Made by a program: the position numbers and the translations under genes
The notes under the pieces: generated by a model
Told to the model about the DNA's origin: nothing
Seen by the model: the letters and a program-made list of their open reading frames with translations, nothing else
Database searches by the model: none
Shown here: piece after piece, positions 35,672 to 44,916 of the stretch
Numbering within the stretch: the first letter of the stretch is position 1
Layout of the letters: every line of letters starts with the position of its first letter
Assembly: GCA_963802575.1 (NCBI GenBank)
Contig: CAWDJF010000009.1
Span: forward strand, 62,001 to 126,000
Length of the DNA stretch: 64,000 bases
From: DATFTE01 sp963802575
Lineage (GTDB): Bacteria > Acidobacteriota > Terriglobia > Terriglobales > Acidobacteriaceae
Direction: 5' to 3'

Positions 35672-38194
35672 ATGACATCGTTCATCTCCGAAATCCCTTC
35701 TCCCTCCCAGCAACAAGCTTTGGCCTACGATCCGCTGCTCGACGACGTTGGATACATGACCTGCATGGCCCTCGTCCTGCTCGGAAACTACGCGCAGACC
35801 GGGCATCTCGGCGGACCGCTCGCATACACGCCGTACAACGTGGCGACGCATCTGGTCGGTCCTGAAAACGGCGGACTCCGTTACGATTACCGCCGGCCCA
35901 AGCATCCCTACTGCGACAAATTCATGCTCGCGGCGGGCCACTCGATTCCCACCTGCTATGCGCTGTGGATGATCATGGGCCAAGCCCTCGAGCGCAAGTA
36001 CAAGCAGACGGGCGACCGGCGTTATTATGTCGACCCGCAGGTCGCGATGCTGCCGATCGACGCGTTGGGATTCCGTCGCGGCGCGGGCGCGCTCAAGACG
36101 TTGCTGCAAGAAGCGGGGTTGGAAGACCATCCGTTGTTTGCGCAAGCCAAAGACCGCGGGATTCGTGCGCTCTCAGGACATGCCGAAAGCGTCGATGTCA
36201 CCAACGACGTCAACGGCGGACCCTCGGGCATTGGCATTGCCACGGCCGCGGGCAAAGCGGCGTTCTGGGACATAGTAGGCGCGCCAGAGTCACCGAAAGT
36301 GATCGCGCTGGAAGGTGAATTCGCGCTCACGGAAGGGCACGCGCAGGAATTCAAAACGCAGGCGCTCGCGCTGCAAGTGGGAAAGCGTTTGCGCGTGATG
36401 ATCTCCGACAACAACGCGGGCATCGACGATTGCCTGATTGGCGGCAAGATTGGCGGCGTGATCGCCGAGGGCTACACCGGCTACGATCTCGTGAGTCAAT
36501 GGACGTCATACGGATGGAACGTCTTCACGCTCGCGAACGGTAATGACTACGGCCAGGTGGCTGCGGTTCTGAAAGCGATGGACGTCGTGGACCCTCAGGA
36601 TCGCCGTCCAGTCGTGGCGATCGGCAAGACAATCAAGGGCTACTGGCCCACGGCCGCCGACGGAAAAGTCGCCGGCTGCGATCAATTGGTAAGCTACGCC
36701 AGCCATCCCTATGCGCTGAAGATGAACTCGGAGTATTTCCTCGCGCTGGCGCAGACGTTCGAGAAACATTACGGCGTGGAGTTCGAAGGCATTCGCAAGG
36801 GTCCGGTCACCAACAATCGCGAGCGGCTGATCCAGTTCAAGACGAACATGGACGTAGTGATGTCGCTGCTTGATCGGAACGGATTGGGCGATCGTCTCGC
36901 CGATCGCCTGGTGGAAATCGGCGACACCGTGCGCGACGACGTGAAGTTGCGCATCTCAGTCGCGAGCGATCCGTTCCTCGACGATCGCCTGCGCGTCGCG
37001 GCGCTTCCGGAAGAGCCGCAGAAAGTTTCGATTCGCAATGCGATTTCTGGTGCGGAGAAACAAGTCAGCATTTCGCTGTTCAAGAAACCAGGCGAGACGG
37101 CCGGAGCGCGGCGCGGGATTTCCGAAATCATCAAGTGGATGAATTACGTCACCGACGGGCGATTCTTCACCGTGGCCGCCGACCTTTCGGAATCGATCAA
37201 CGTGGAGCACGGCAGTTTGTGGGGACACTACAGCCCCAAGGACAATCCGCTGGGCACGCGCTTGAAAGCGCCCATTCAGGAGGCGGGCAATGTTTCCACT
37301 GCCATCGGACTGGTGAGCCAAAGCGCTTCCGTCGATCCTGAACAATTTGCCGGCGTCTGGGCTTTGAGCGGCACCTACGGAGCCTTCACGCCGCTGATGT
37401 ACACTCCGGCGCGTGTCTGGAGTCAACAAAATCAGGACAGCAAATTCCGCATGGGCGTGCTGCATATTCTCACCGCACACTCCGGCCCCGAAACCGCGGC
37501 CGATGCGCGCACTCACTTCGGCATCTTCGCGCCGCAAGTGTGGAAGCTGTTCCCGCGTGGTCAGGTCATCAATTTAAGCTTCTGGGATTACAACGATGTC
37601 GCGCCCGGCTACTTCGCGGCAGCGGAAATCGCAGCGCGCGATCCGCATGTGGGCATCATCACGCTGGAGGTGGCGCGTCCCGACTTCGCGGTCGCGGACC
37701 GCAGCCATTTCGCCGACTCCGATCTGCGCGCTGCGGCGAAAGGCTTGTACGTGATCCGCGATTTCGCGCCCAACCAGCCGCGCCACGGTTACGTGATCGC
37801 GCAAGGATCGAGTTCTACGGTGAACCTGGTGAAAGTGCTGCCGAAACTCGAGGGGGCGGGTGTGAACGTGAAGGTGATCGCGGCGATCAGCGAGGATTTG
37901 TTCGATCGCCAGCCGCAAGCGTATCGCGACTCCGTGCTGCCGCCCGAGGCTCGCTACGACTTGATGGTGGTATCCACGGGCACGCGACGCATGTGGCCGC
38001 TGCGCAACCTCGGTCCGCTGACCGACAAGTACTCCCTCACCTCAGACTTCGACAATTCCTGGAGAACCGGGGGCCTCGAACTGGAAGTGATCGCGGAAGC
38101 GCATCTCGATCCCGATTCGATTTTCGCAGGCGTGGAGCGATTCGCAAATGAACGCGAGCGCCGCATCGGCGATCAACGCAAAATGATCGGTTAG
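35672..38194 (+). CDS. Transketolase-like thiamine diphosphate enzyme
   Basis: This 840-residue protein has the three-domain transketolase layout. The ThDP motif region is LEGEFALTEGHAQEF...RLRVMISDNNAGID (about residues 210-255), in which the usual GD of GDG has become EG; the Pyr domain lies at about 520-690 (VAADLSESINVEHG...IGLVSQSASVDP) and a C-terminal domain follows. It is longer than canonical transketolases (about 660 residues), so it may belong to a divergent clade. It transfers two-carbon units between sugars, or acts on another ketose. It stands alone with no pentose-phosphate gene beside it. Confidence 0.8.
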   Translation: MTSFISEIPSPSQQQALAYDPLLDDVGYMTCMALVLLGNYAQTGHLGGPLAYTPYNVATHLVGPENGGLRYDYRRPKHPYCDKFMLAAGHSIPTCYALWMIMGQALERKYKQTGDRRYYVDPQVAMLPIDALGFRRGAGALKTLLQEAGLEDHPLFAQAKDRGIRALSGHAESVDVTNDVNGGPSGIGIATAAGKAAFWDIVGAPESPKVIALEGEFALTEGHAQEFKTQALALQVGKRLRVMISDNNAGIDDCLIGGKIGGVIAEGYTGYDLVSQWTSYGWNVFTLANGNDYGQVAAVLKAMDVVDPQDRRPVVAIGKTIKGYWPTAADGKVAGCDQLVSYASHPYALKMNSEYFLALAQTFEKHYGVEFEGIRKGPVTNNRERLIQFKTNMDVVMSLLDRNGLGDRLADRLVEIGDTVRDDVKLRISVASDPFLDDRLRVAALPEEPQKVSIRNAISGAEKQVSISLFKKPGETAGARRGISEIIKWMNYVTDGRFFTVAADLSESINVEHGSLWGHYSPKDNPLGTRLKAPIQEAGNVSTAIGLVSQSASVDPEQFAGVWALSGTYGAFTPLMYTPARVWSQQNQDSKFRMGVLHILTAHSGPETAADARTHFGIFAPQVWKLFPRGQVINLSFWDYNDVAPGYFAAAEIAARDPHVGIITLEVARPDFAVADRSHFADSDLRAAAKGLYVIRDFAPNQPRHGYVIAQGSSSTVNLVKVLPKLEGAGVNVKVIAAISEDLFDRQPQAYRDSVLPPEARYDLMVVSTGTRRMWPLRNLGPLTDKYSLTSDFDNSWRTGGLELEVIAEAHLDPDSIFAGVERFANERERRIGDQRKMIG

Positions 38195-38347
38195 GCGAGT
38201 GGCGGTTTGCACTCGCCGTTAGTGCGCCCTTTAAGAGACTGGGTGACAGCTTCTCAAGAAGGAACGATCAGTCGGGCCGATCGAAAATCAGTTCGTTCGT
38301 CTAGACTCAATCACCGGTCAAAACGTGCACATCGCTGCTAACAACAG

Positions 38348-40270
38348 TTACGCGACTCCGCGTCGCTCACTTGCGGGGGCCTGTTGCGTCGCCGGAAACG
38401 ATTTTAAGAGCAGAGTGGCGACAACGGTTGTGCCGGTGCCGTTCGACTCGACGAGCAATTCTCCGTCAAGGTGACGCAAGCGTTCTCGCATTCCACTAAT
38501 CCCAACTCCAGAACCCTGGCACTGAATCTCAGCCAGCTTTTCTGGAATTATTCCGCGGCCCTGATCCCGAATTTCGACAATAATCTTGTTGTCTTCGCGA
38601 GCAACCCGGATGGATGCGGTCTTACTTCCAGAGTGACGATGCACGTTCGTTAAGGACTCTTGCACGATACGGAAAATGACGAGTTCCATATCGGCGGGCA
38701 ACCTTCCAAAATCGTCGGGAATTCTCAGGTCGACGTCGAGTCCACTGCGTTCCTTCAAACCCTCCACATACCAGCTGAGCGCAGATGGCAGACCATTCTC
38801 ATCCAGAAGTGGGGGGTGTAAGAGATAAGACGTAGTACGTATCTCCCGGCTCAGATGCTGAACCATGCCTTCAGCCTCTGCGATGCCTTTGGCTTGAGCG
38901 GGATTGTTCTCTGCATCTTGGGCGAGCTGCGCAAGTTTCATGCTCAACGCAGCCAAGGTCTGACCGGCACTGTCGTGCAGTTCCCGCGCTATGTGCCGAC
39001 GCTCCACATCCTGAGACTCCATGAGCCGCCCCGAAAGCTCACGCAGTTCCGAGTTTCTTCTTTCAAGCTCGCGGGTGCGGAACTGCACTTGGGTGTCGAG
39101 TGCATCCGCCAATGTTCGATAACGGTCCTCGCTTTCACGCAACTCTCGCTCAATTCGTTTACGTTGGGTGATGTCCCGAGCAATTTTCGAAGCTCCGATA
39201 ATCTTCCCGCTGGCGTCCAGAACAGGCGAAACGGTCAGCGAAATATCGAGGGCCGTATGGTCCTTACGCACACGGACCGTGTCGAAGTGTTCGACTCGTT
39301 CGCCCTTCTTGATCCGATCAATGATGACGGTTTCTTCGTCCCTCCGGTTGGCCGGGATGATCAACGAAATGTGCTGGCCTATGGCTTCGCTGGCCGGGTA
39401 GCCAAACAACCGCTCGGCACCCACGTTCCAACTGGTTATGACGCCGTCCAGTGTTTTGCTGACGATGGCATCGTCGGATGAACCCACTATTGCGGCAAGC
39501 AAGCCAATAGCCTTGTCCGCTTTGAGCCGCAGGGCCGGCAACTCATTCAGGAGCGACTGGCTGAGGTTGTCCCTGGCCTCGGGGTCATTGAGGATGCAAT
39601 CCGCCACGGCTTCATGTGTCGAAAGCAGGTTCTTGATGTCATCTTCAAAGGCGATTTCAGGATGGGTTTCAGTCCAATAGTGCGCGGCCCTGACGAAAGC
39701 CAGGAAGAACAGTAAGTATTGAAGGCGAATCGGCCCGAACAGCCGCGCCAGTGCTTCAAGGCACGACAAATAATCAGAAGTCTTCAAGAACACATGCCCT
39801 GCCAACCCAAAAATGACATCTTCCATCTGCGTGTCGGCCATCGGCATTTCAGCAATGGGTGCAGGGCAGGCTGCGCACAGCGACAGATGAGATTGCAGTT
39901 CTAGTCCGCGTGGAAAGGGTCGTCGAAGGAGTTTCACAACGTCTGGGACACTTTGCGTAGGCGCGATCGCATCGCCAGCCGGACGGCCAAGTCCTACCAA
40001 GAAACCAACATGACGAGCGATGCAGTAGCGGACTGCGCAAAAGCGTGACAGGTGGACGAACAGACGCTCCTTAAAAACGGAAGGCAGAGGATTGTCCAGG
40101 TAGGCAGCTGCTGCGAATCCCCACAGTTTCTCGGTGATCTCCGGAGTCTCGGGCGCGAGGCGGAAGAAATTGGGTAGAACCCCTAATCGCTCCTCGACGC
40201 GCATCCCTAGGTCCGGCAGCCTATTGCCCGTGGACGCTGGATTTGGATTCTCAGACACTTGGGGACACAT
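38348..40270 (-). CDS. PAS sensor histidine kinase with an AhpD/CMD-like N-terminal domain
   Basis: This 640-residue protein fuses three parts. Residues 20-110 resemble an AhpD/carboxymuconolactone-decarboxylase domain (LPNFFRLAPETPEI...FKERLFVHLSRFCAVRYCIARHVGFLVG), with a C-x4-C-x3-H motif in place of the usual C-x2-C-x3-H. Residues 110-250 are helical and contain CAACPAP. Then come a PAS/PAC unit (about 255-378, GSSDDAIVSKTLDGVITSWNVGAERLFG) and a HisKA_3/HATPase_c kinase with the phospho-acceptor in RHIARELHDSAGQTL and DQGRGI. The AhpD-like part could sense peroxide or disulfide state. The kinase is cytoplasmic, with no transmembrane helix, and no response regulator is adjacent. Confidence 0.78.
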   Translation of the reverse strand: MCPQVSENPNPASTGNRLPDLGMRVEERLGVLPNFFRLAPETPEITEKLWGFAAAAYLDNPLPSVFKERLFVHLSRFCAVRYCIARHVGFLVGLGRPAGDAIAPTQSVPDVVKLLRRPFPRGLELQSHLSLCAACPAPIAEMPMADTQMEDVIFGLAGHVFLKTSDYLSCLEALARLFGPIRLQYLLFFLAFVRAAHYWTETHPEIAFEDDIKNLLSTHEAVADCILNDPEARDNLSQSLLNELPALRLKADKAIGLLAAIVGSSDDAIVSKTLDGVITSWNVGAERLFGYPASEAIGQHISLIIPANRRDEETVIIDRIKKGERVEHFDTVRVRKDHTALDISLTVSPVLDASGKIIGASKIARDITQRKRIERELRESEDRYRTLADALDTQVQFRTRELERRNSELRELSGRLMESQDVERRHIARELHDSAGQTLAALSMKLAQLAQDAENNPAQAKGIAEAEGMVQHLSREIRTTSYLLHPPLLDENGLPSALSWYVEGLKERSGLDVDLRIPDDFGRLPADMELVIFRIVQESLTNVHRHSGSKTASIRVAREDNKIIVEIRDQGRGIIPEKLAEIQCQGSGVGISGMRERLRHLDGELLVESNGTGTTVVATLLLKSFPATQQAPASERRGVA

Positions 40271-40389
40271 GGCAAGTATAGGCCAATTAAGCTAAACGCA
40301 CCGGAACAGTGCTGTTCGGGCGACCGTCAGCGAAGGTGGACGACAACAGCCTAACCGATGACTCGTCTCACACGAATCAATAACAACGG

Positions 40390-41244
40390 TTATGGATGTC
40401 CGAGGTTAGGTTCGGCTGTTTTGTAGGCGCAGTGCTGGTTCAAGAATCGAAAAACGTCCGGCCCCCAGACGTCTCCCCCGAAATACCCAAAGGCATGCCC
40501 ATCTTGAACGGAATTTCCAAAGGGTGGGAAGATTTTCATTTCATAGTCTTTGCCAGCTTCCTTCATCGCAGCAGAGAGCGTGCGGCTGGGAGAGAGATCA
40601 TAGTCATTCTCGGCTTGAAAGAAGAAGATAGGCACCCGAGAATTACGGACAGCGCGGGTCATCAGAGCTTGAACCTCTGGGGCATCTTTCCAACTCTGAG
40701 CGGCGCCTGCAGAATCGACCCCGGCACAGTAGGATCCTCGTTCTGCCCCAAGCACAACTTCGATCCCGCCGAAAGAAGTACCCGCTACGGCGACGCGCTC
40801 GGGATCAACGAAGCTCTGCGTTCGCAGCCACGCGAGTGCAGCCAACTGATCATTCAGGTGATCGGTTTCCAATAGTCGCACCATGGTTGCCGCACCAGCC
40901 CTTGTTCCTCCCTTTTTCTCAGCGTCAGCGATTTGATCGCCGATGTAGGGACCTGCGGAAGCACTGAGGCCTTGGCCTCTCCTGTACGGCCCGAAGAATA
41001 CCCATCCGTACTTTGCGAAAATGGGGCCGAGCGCTTCGAACGCCTGTTTGCTTAACATACCGGCCGCGCTTCCATGGTTGTAGACGACCGCAGGAAAGGG
41101 TCCCTTGCCCTCCGGCTTGTACAAGGTTCCGTGAAGGGTGATCTCCCCACTTCGGAATGAGACAATCTCCGGTTCCGACGAGGCTGCGAAGCACGTCAGC
41201 GAGAACAGGATGCAAGCAAAGAATGCATAATTCTTTGAAACCAT
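40390..41244 (-). CDS. Exported dienelactone-hydrolase-type alpha/beta hydrolase
   Basis: This 284-residue protein has a signal peptide (MVSKNYAFFACILFSLTCFAASS) and the alpha/beta hydrolase fold. The nucleophile elbow is AVAGTSFGGIE, where G-x-S-F-G marks the dienelactone hydrolase branch. The predicted acid is Asp in QAENDYDLSPS, and the predicted His is in VQDGHAFGYFGG near the C-terminus. The substrate is unknown. It sits downstream of the kinase gene in map order but on the same strand with a gap, and no functional link is visible. Confidence 0.85.
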   Translation of the reverse strand: MVSKNYAFFACILFSLTCFAASSEPEIVSFRSGEITLHGTLYKPEGKGPFPAVVYNHGSAAGMLSKQAFEALGPIFAKYGWVFFGPYRRGQGLSASAGPYIGDQIADAEKKGGTRAGAATMVRLLETDHLNDQLAALAWLRTQSFVDPERVAVAGTSFGGIEVVLGAERGSYCAGVDSAGAAQSWKDAPEVQALMTRAVRNSRVPIFFFQAENDYDLSPSRTLSAAMKEAGKDYEMKIFPPFGNSVQDGHAFGYFGGDVWGPDVFRFLNQHCAYKTAEPNLGHP

Positions 41245-41577
41245 AACCGCGATCTTACCAATAATTGCGTGCCATTATTTCTCGGACTTGCAGCCGATCA
41301 CGCGATTTCAATTGTCCGAGTCTCGCGCAAGCGGGGGTCAATGAGCGCCAACGCCTGATTCGTCGGGAAACATCTACTGGAAGGGCAATAAGAAATTTTC
41401 CCGCCCTGCCGAACGTGCCCGTTGCCGGAAGCGAAGTTCGCAGGCAACCCGGGAAGACCTCACCCGGTATTGCGAGCCAGCATGGGACGGATCTCGCCCA
41501 CTTTTTCGTCAAGAACGCGACGGGATGGGGCGATCATGGTTTTAGGATTGGTCCATGAAGGAATGGACGAGTCCCCT
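41245..41577. other. Gene-free interval
   Basis: No convincing gene, RNA or repeat was recognised here. The longest frames have no ribosome binding site and no recognisable protein features. Confidence 0.5.
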
Positions 41578-42357
41578 TTACGGTTGTGCGATTGCCTCTT
41601 CCTCCCTGCGCCAGATTGCGAGCCCTGAAGTTCCCAGGGCCAGGTAGCCGAGACTCAGCGCTTGCGGTGGCTGAGAAGGGGTTGACCGGTACTGCAGGCT
41701 GACATCATCCGGGCCCGACGTCTTGCCGGCGACGATTTTCTTGTTTGCGACGGTCTCGTACGCATAGCCAGTCAATGTAGCCTTGAAGCCATCCACCCTG
41801 ACACGTGCCCAGCCGTAGTGGGTCGCGCCGTCGATGGAGAACTTCAGGCCAACATAAGCTCCGGTTTTCCGAAGCCACGGACAGCGAAAAGTGACACCGC
41901 CGCTGTCAGCGAACTCGTGAGCCATGTCGAGGCCCGACAGCGCAAACGCCCGGGCAGTTCCAATTCTCGCGCCGTTTGGTAACGCCGCGGCGCACATGCC
42001 GCCTTTGCTTTCGACCTCTATGATTCCGTTGGATTGTTGCATCGGCTCAACTATCAAGTAGGATCGCATCGTTCCCAAAGGGGGACGCGCTCTGGATTCA
42101 AAGTTAACGAACTGGAAGTCGACGATCCCGTCGTTGTTCAGATCCAGCGGGACCGGCTCACCGTTTTGCACGATGTTCACGTGAGTTGGGGTGAAAATGA
42201 TGTCCGCGTTTGACGGCACAGCACAAGCTAAAATTCCTATTCCGGTGGCACTGGCCGCTGCCGCGTAGGCGAGAAGGTTCTTGTCGAGGATTGCGGGTAG
42301 TGGCGAGGAAGGTTGACGTTTGCCGGTTTTCCTGATGGGCGGGGTAATTCTGGTCAT
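41578..42357 (-). CDS. Secreted protein with a C-terminal sorting tail (PEP-CTERM-like)
   Basis: The ATG at 42357 has an AAAGGAGGT and opens a 259-residue protein. An N-terminal hydrophobic helix (LLAYAAAASATGIGILACAVPSNA) is a signal sequence. The middle is beta-rich with an EF-hand-like DLNNDGIVDF. The C-terminus (PPQALSLGYLALGTSGLAIWRREEE) consists of a hydrophobic helix followed by WRRE, the plan of PEP-CTERM-type sorting tails, though the PEP itself is replaced. Such tails are cut by an exosortase. No exosortase is in the window. Confidence 0.75.
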   Translation of the reverse strand: MTRITPPIRKTGKRQPSSPLPAILDKNLLAYAAAASATGIGILACAVPSNADIIFTPTHVNIVQNGEPVPLDLNNDGIVDFQFVNFESRARPPLGTMRSYLIVEPMQQSNGIIEVESKGGMCAAALPNGARIGTARAFALSGLDMAHEFADSGGVTFRCPWLRKTGAYVGLKFSIDGATHYGWARVRVDGFKATLTGYAYETVANKKIVAGKTSGPDDVSLQYRSTPSQPPQALSLGYLALGTSGLAIWRREEEAIAQP

Positions 42358-42876
42358 GCGACCTCCTTTGAACTCGGGGCCGAAGATGGGAACGCAAGTT
42401 TGGTTCGAGAACCGAGATTTGTCAATAGTCCACAATGCTGAGAAAGCACTCGGCACGCGCTGAAGATCGTGCGGTTGATCTGAAATTTCCTATTTCAGTC
42501 GTTGACGTTTGGCGCGGCCGAGAGGCCCTATTCGAGCGTTTTGACTGTAAAAAAGGCGGGTCGACCCATTCATCCGCGTTCTGTGCGGACTAGCGGCTTA
42601 CAAAGAAGCTACGGCAAGGTTACTCAGGAGTGTAGCTAGCATCAGCCCCACATACTCGCAAAAAGCGCGAGTGTGTGGCCCCCCGCCGAACAAACAATGA
42701 AGAGTGATCAATAGTGAACAGACCGAGCCCGGTCCCTCCAGCAGAATACGGTGATGTTCGTGTCCTTGCCTTAGTGGGAGACGGATCTAGTTCGATAGCT
42801 CAGCCTTGGTTCCGTCGGAGTGACACCTCACCCCTCACCACTGCCAAGGCTCGGGCCCCGTCACTGGGAGGTATTA
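42358..42876. other. Gene-free interval with a 12-bp hairpin
   Basis: A long hairpin, CCACATACTCGC/GCGAGTGTGTGG with one G-T pair, lies at 42648-42678. Its T-run is missing, so it is not a typical terminator. Nothing else was recognised between the sorting-tail gene and the REC gene. Confidence 0.45.
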
Positions 42877-43257
42877 GTGGGCCAAGCCTATCGACCACCC
42901 AAGCGAATCCTGTGCATCGACGACGATGCAGCTATCCTGAAATATGAGCGAGCTTTGCTCGAACGGCGGGGCTATGTTGTCGTCACTGCGTCCTCAGCGC
43001 AAGACGGACTTACTTTAGCTTTGACCTCCACTGTTGATGCGGTAGTCCTCGACTGCTACATGGCTGAATTAACCGGTCATGAGGTCGCTTCAGCAATCAA
43101 GAAGTGCAAGCCCGAGGTGCCGATCGTCATGTTTTCCTCAACTGAAATTCCGGAAGAGACCGTAAGGCTGGCTGATGCTGTCGTCGCCAAAATGGATGCG
43201 GTCGAGGAACTGTTGCAGACAGTGAGCCAGCTCTGCGGCACCAGGCCCGCTTCGTGA
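42877..43257 (+). CDS. Single-domain response regulator
   Basis: This 126-residue protein is only a REC domain: RILCIDDDAAILKYERALLERRGYVV with the acidic pocket, AVVLDCYMAELTGHEVA with the phospho-acceptor Asp in LDCYM, VMFSST (Thr/Ser switch) and AVVAKMDAVEELL with the conserved Lys. It may relay phosphate to another protein. The start is GTG at 42877 after GGGAGGT; the frame extends further upstream, but that part is not coding-like. No kinase is adjacent; the nearest are at 38348 and 24143. Confidence 0.85.
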   Translation: MGQAYRPPKRILCIDDDAAILKYERALLERRGYVVVTASSAQDGLTLALTSTVDAVVLDCYMAELTGHEVASAIKKCKPEVPIVMFSSTEIPEETVRLADAVVAKMDAVEELLQTVSQLCGTRPAS

Positions 43258-43329
43258 AAATCTCCGGGCGAATCCGCGCTTCGCTCAAGTGGCTACTCTA
43301 GACGCGTATCTTCCGGGAAGGAGCCGTTT

Positions 43330-43527
43330 ATGAACAAAGTGGAGTATCGCCCGGCGAGCGAAGGTGAAAAGCGCAACCATCAGAAGTGCACGTGGTGCGC
43401 CAACGATGCGACGCAAAAAGCTGTCTGGAGCCTAGGCAACGTGACTGCCATTAGTCCCTGCTGCGATGACTCGAGGTGTATGCGGCTTTCGGAGGACAGA
43501 TGCGAGAAAACGGTCGCATACTCGTGA
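43330..43527 (+). CDS. Small Cys-rich protein, unknown function
   Basis: This 65-residue protein has six cysteines, in CTWC (C-x2-C), CCDDSRC and DRCEK arrangements, which suggest a zinc-binding ribbon. An AAGGAG seven bases upstream of the ATG supports translation. No family was recognised. It follows the REC gene by 72 bases and may be co-transcribed. Confidence 0.55.
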   Translation: MNKVEYRPASEGEKRNHQKCTWCANDATQKAVWSLGNVTAISPCCDDSRCMRLSEDRCEKTVAYS

Positions 43528-43786
43528 GGGAGGCCTCTCAGTTGCATCAAATGCCGAAGAATCCAGAGAGCACTCGAGGCTGCGTAGGGGGCGCAACCCG
43601 CGGGCCGCTGAAGGATCACCTTTCACCTCCACAAGCAACTTCGTGCGGCTGCTTTGTATCTGAACAGCGGGCGTGTGTTTGCAGGTAGAATGTTTGGCGT
43701 CAACCATACCAAGGATGTCGCCAACACTCGACCTCGCGTCCCGAAGTTTTTCCAGGAAATGAACTTCGTTCTAAGAGGAGATTCTT

Positions 43787-44533
43787 ATGTTTCAGATTCG
43801 GCTTTTCCTTGCATTTCTGTTCACCGCGGTTGTCCTGCCGGGAACTCTGGCAGCCCAATATCCATCGAGAGATGCGGGCCAGTACGTGATTCTCAGCGCG
43901 CAATACGGCACCGAACGCAACCACGTCGACGTCACCAACCGCCTGAAGGAGTTGGCGCGGCAGGATCGGAATTTCCGCATGGGCAATGACAGTTTCGGTG
44001 TCGATCCCGATCGAGGACAAGTAAAGGTTCTCCGCATTTACGCGCGCGGTCCAAATGGTGGTGAGCGAATGTTCGAGTACCGCGAAGGCAGCGTTGTCGA
44101 CGGCTCGCAGTTCCGCAGTTGGAACGGTGGAGATTGGGGCAACGGTGGCTGGAGCGGACAGTGGAATGGCGGCGACCACGATGGTGATCGCGACCATGAT
44201 CGCGACAGAGATGCGGGAGCGTACCTCATTCAGAGCGCCCAGTACGGCACCAAGCACCGGCACGTGGACGTTACCGGCCGCCTGAAAGAACTGGCGCGGC
44301 AGGACCGGAATTTCCGCATGGGCAATGACAGTTTCGGAGTCGACCCCGATCCTGGCCACGTCAAAACTCTGCGCATCTACACGCGCGGCCCGAATGGTAG
44401 TGAGCGCATGTTCGAATACCGCGAAGGCAGCGTGATTGATGGTTCCCAATTCCGCGGCTGGGGAACCGGTGAATGGGGCGACGGTAACTGGAGTGGCCAT
44501 TGGGAAGGTCGAGACCACGACGATCACAGGTAA
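43787..44533 (+). CDS. Secreted protein with two DUF3395-like repeats
   Basis: This 248-residue protein starts with a signal peptide (MFQIRLFLAFLFTAVVLPGTLAAQ) after AGAGGAGAT. Two copies of an about 85-residue domain follow (residues 30-115 and 145-230), each with the pattern QYGT...HVDVTxRLKELARQDRNFRMGNDSFGVDP and the end ERMFEYREGSV.DGSQFR. The domain resembles DUF3395 of DnaJ-C proteins. The copies are joined by a Gly/Asp/His-rich linker (GDHDGDRDHDRDRD). The repeats are nearly identical, so the duplication is recent. Function is unknown. Confidence 0.75.
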   Translation: MFQIRLFLAFLFTAVVLPGTLAAQYPSRDAGQYVILSAQYGTERNHVDVTNRLKELARQDRNFRMGNDSFGVDPDRGQVKVLRIYARGPNGGERMFEYREGSVVDGSQFRSWNGGDWGNGGWSGQWNGGDHDGDRDHDRDRDAGAYLIQSAQYGTKHRHVDVTGRLKELARQDRNFRMGNDSFGVDPDPGHVKTLRIYTRGPNGSERMFEYREGSVIDGSQFRGWGTGEWGDGNWSGHWEGRDHDDHR

Positions 44534-44916
44534 GCAAGAAGAAAAGGAGTGCTGGGCGAAACGAGCGTGGGGATACTCCCCACGCTCAACCCAGTAGGAG
44601 TTCCGAAGATCCCATCGGTTGAGTTCAACGTGCCCACCTTTCGAAAACCGCGAAAGGGTGGGCCACCTCGGTTCAATTCTTCAAGGCAAGCAGGGGGCAG
44701 TCCCCCGCAGGATTGGAAGTACGGATCCATACCCCCCTTACGAACGTAACCTGTCCACGCCCGGCTTCTAAGACGATTGTCTTGCAATTCGGAATACTCC
44801 GAAGAACGCTAAGGTGCACGAAAGAAGGCGGATATCTGCGACGGTGGCCTACCGTAATCTGTCGATCATGCGCGTGTTCCTTTACGCTGGCTCTTCCGAA
44901 TCCATAGGGGGGCGCT
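44534..44916. other. Gene-free interval with hairpin and REP copy
   Basis: An 11-bp perfect hairpin GAGCGTGGGGA-TAC-TCCCCACGCTC (44563-44587), flanked by CTGGG/CCCAG, may end transcription of the DUF3395 gene; it lacks a clear T-run. A REP copy (44631-44667) follows. Nothing else was recognised. Confidence 0.55.
44563..44587 (+). terminator. Possible terminator hairpin without T-run
   Basis: GAGCGTGGGGA pairs perfectly with TCCCCACGCTC around a TAC loop, 30 bases after the end of the upstream gene. The missing T-run makes intrinsic termination uncertain. Confidence 0.35.

Noticed and set aside
41255..41512. Minus-strand frame of 85 codons, possible small basic protein
   Set aside because: No ribosome binding site, no recognised motif; composition resembles random high-GC DNA.
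42648..42678. Hairpin as a Rho-independent terminator
   Set aside because: The stem is strong but followed by C-rich DNA rather than T residues on either strand.
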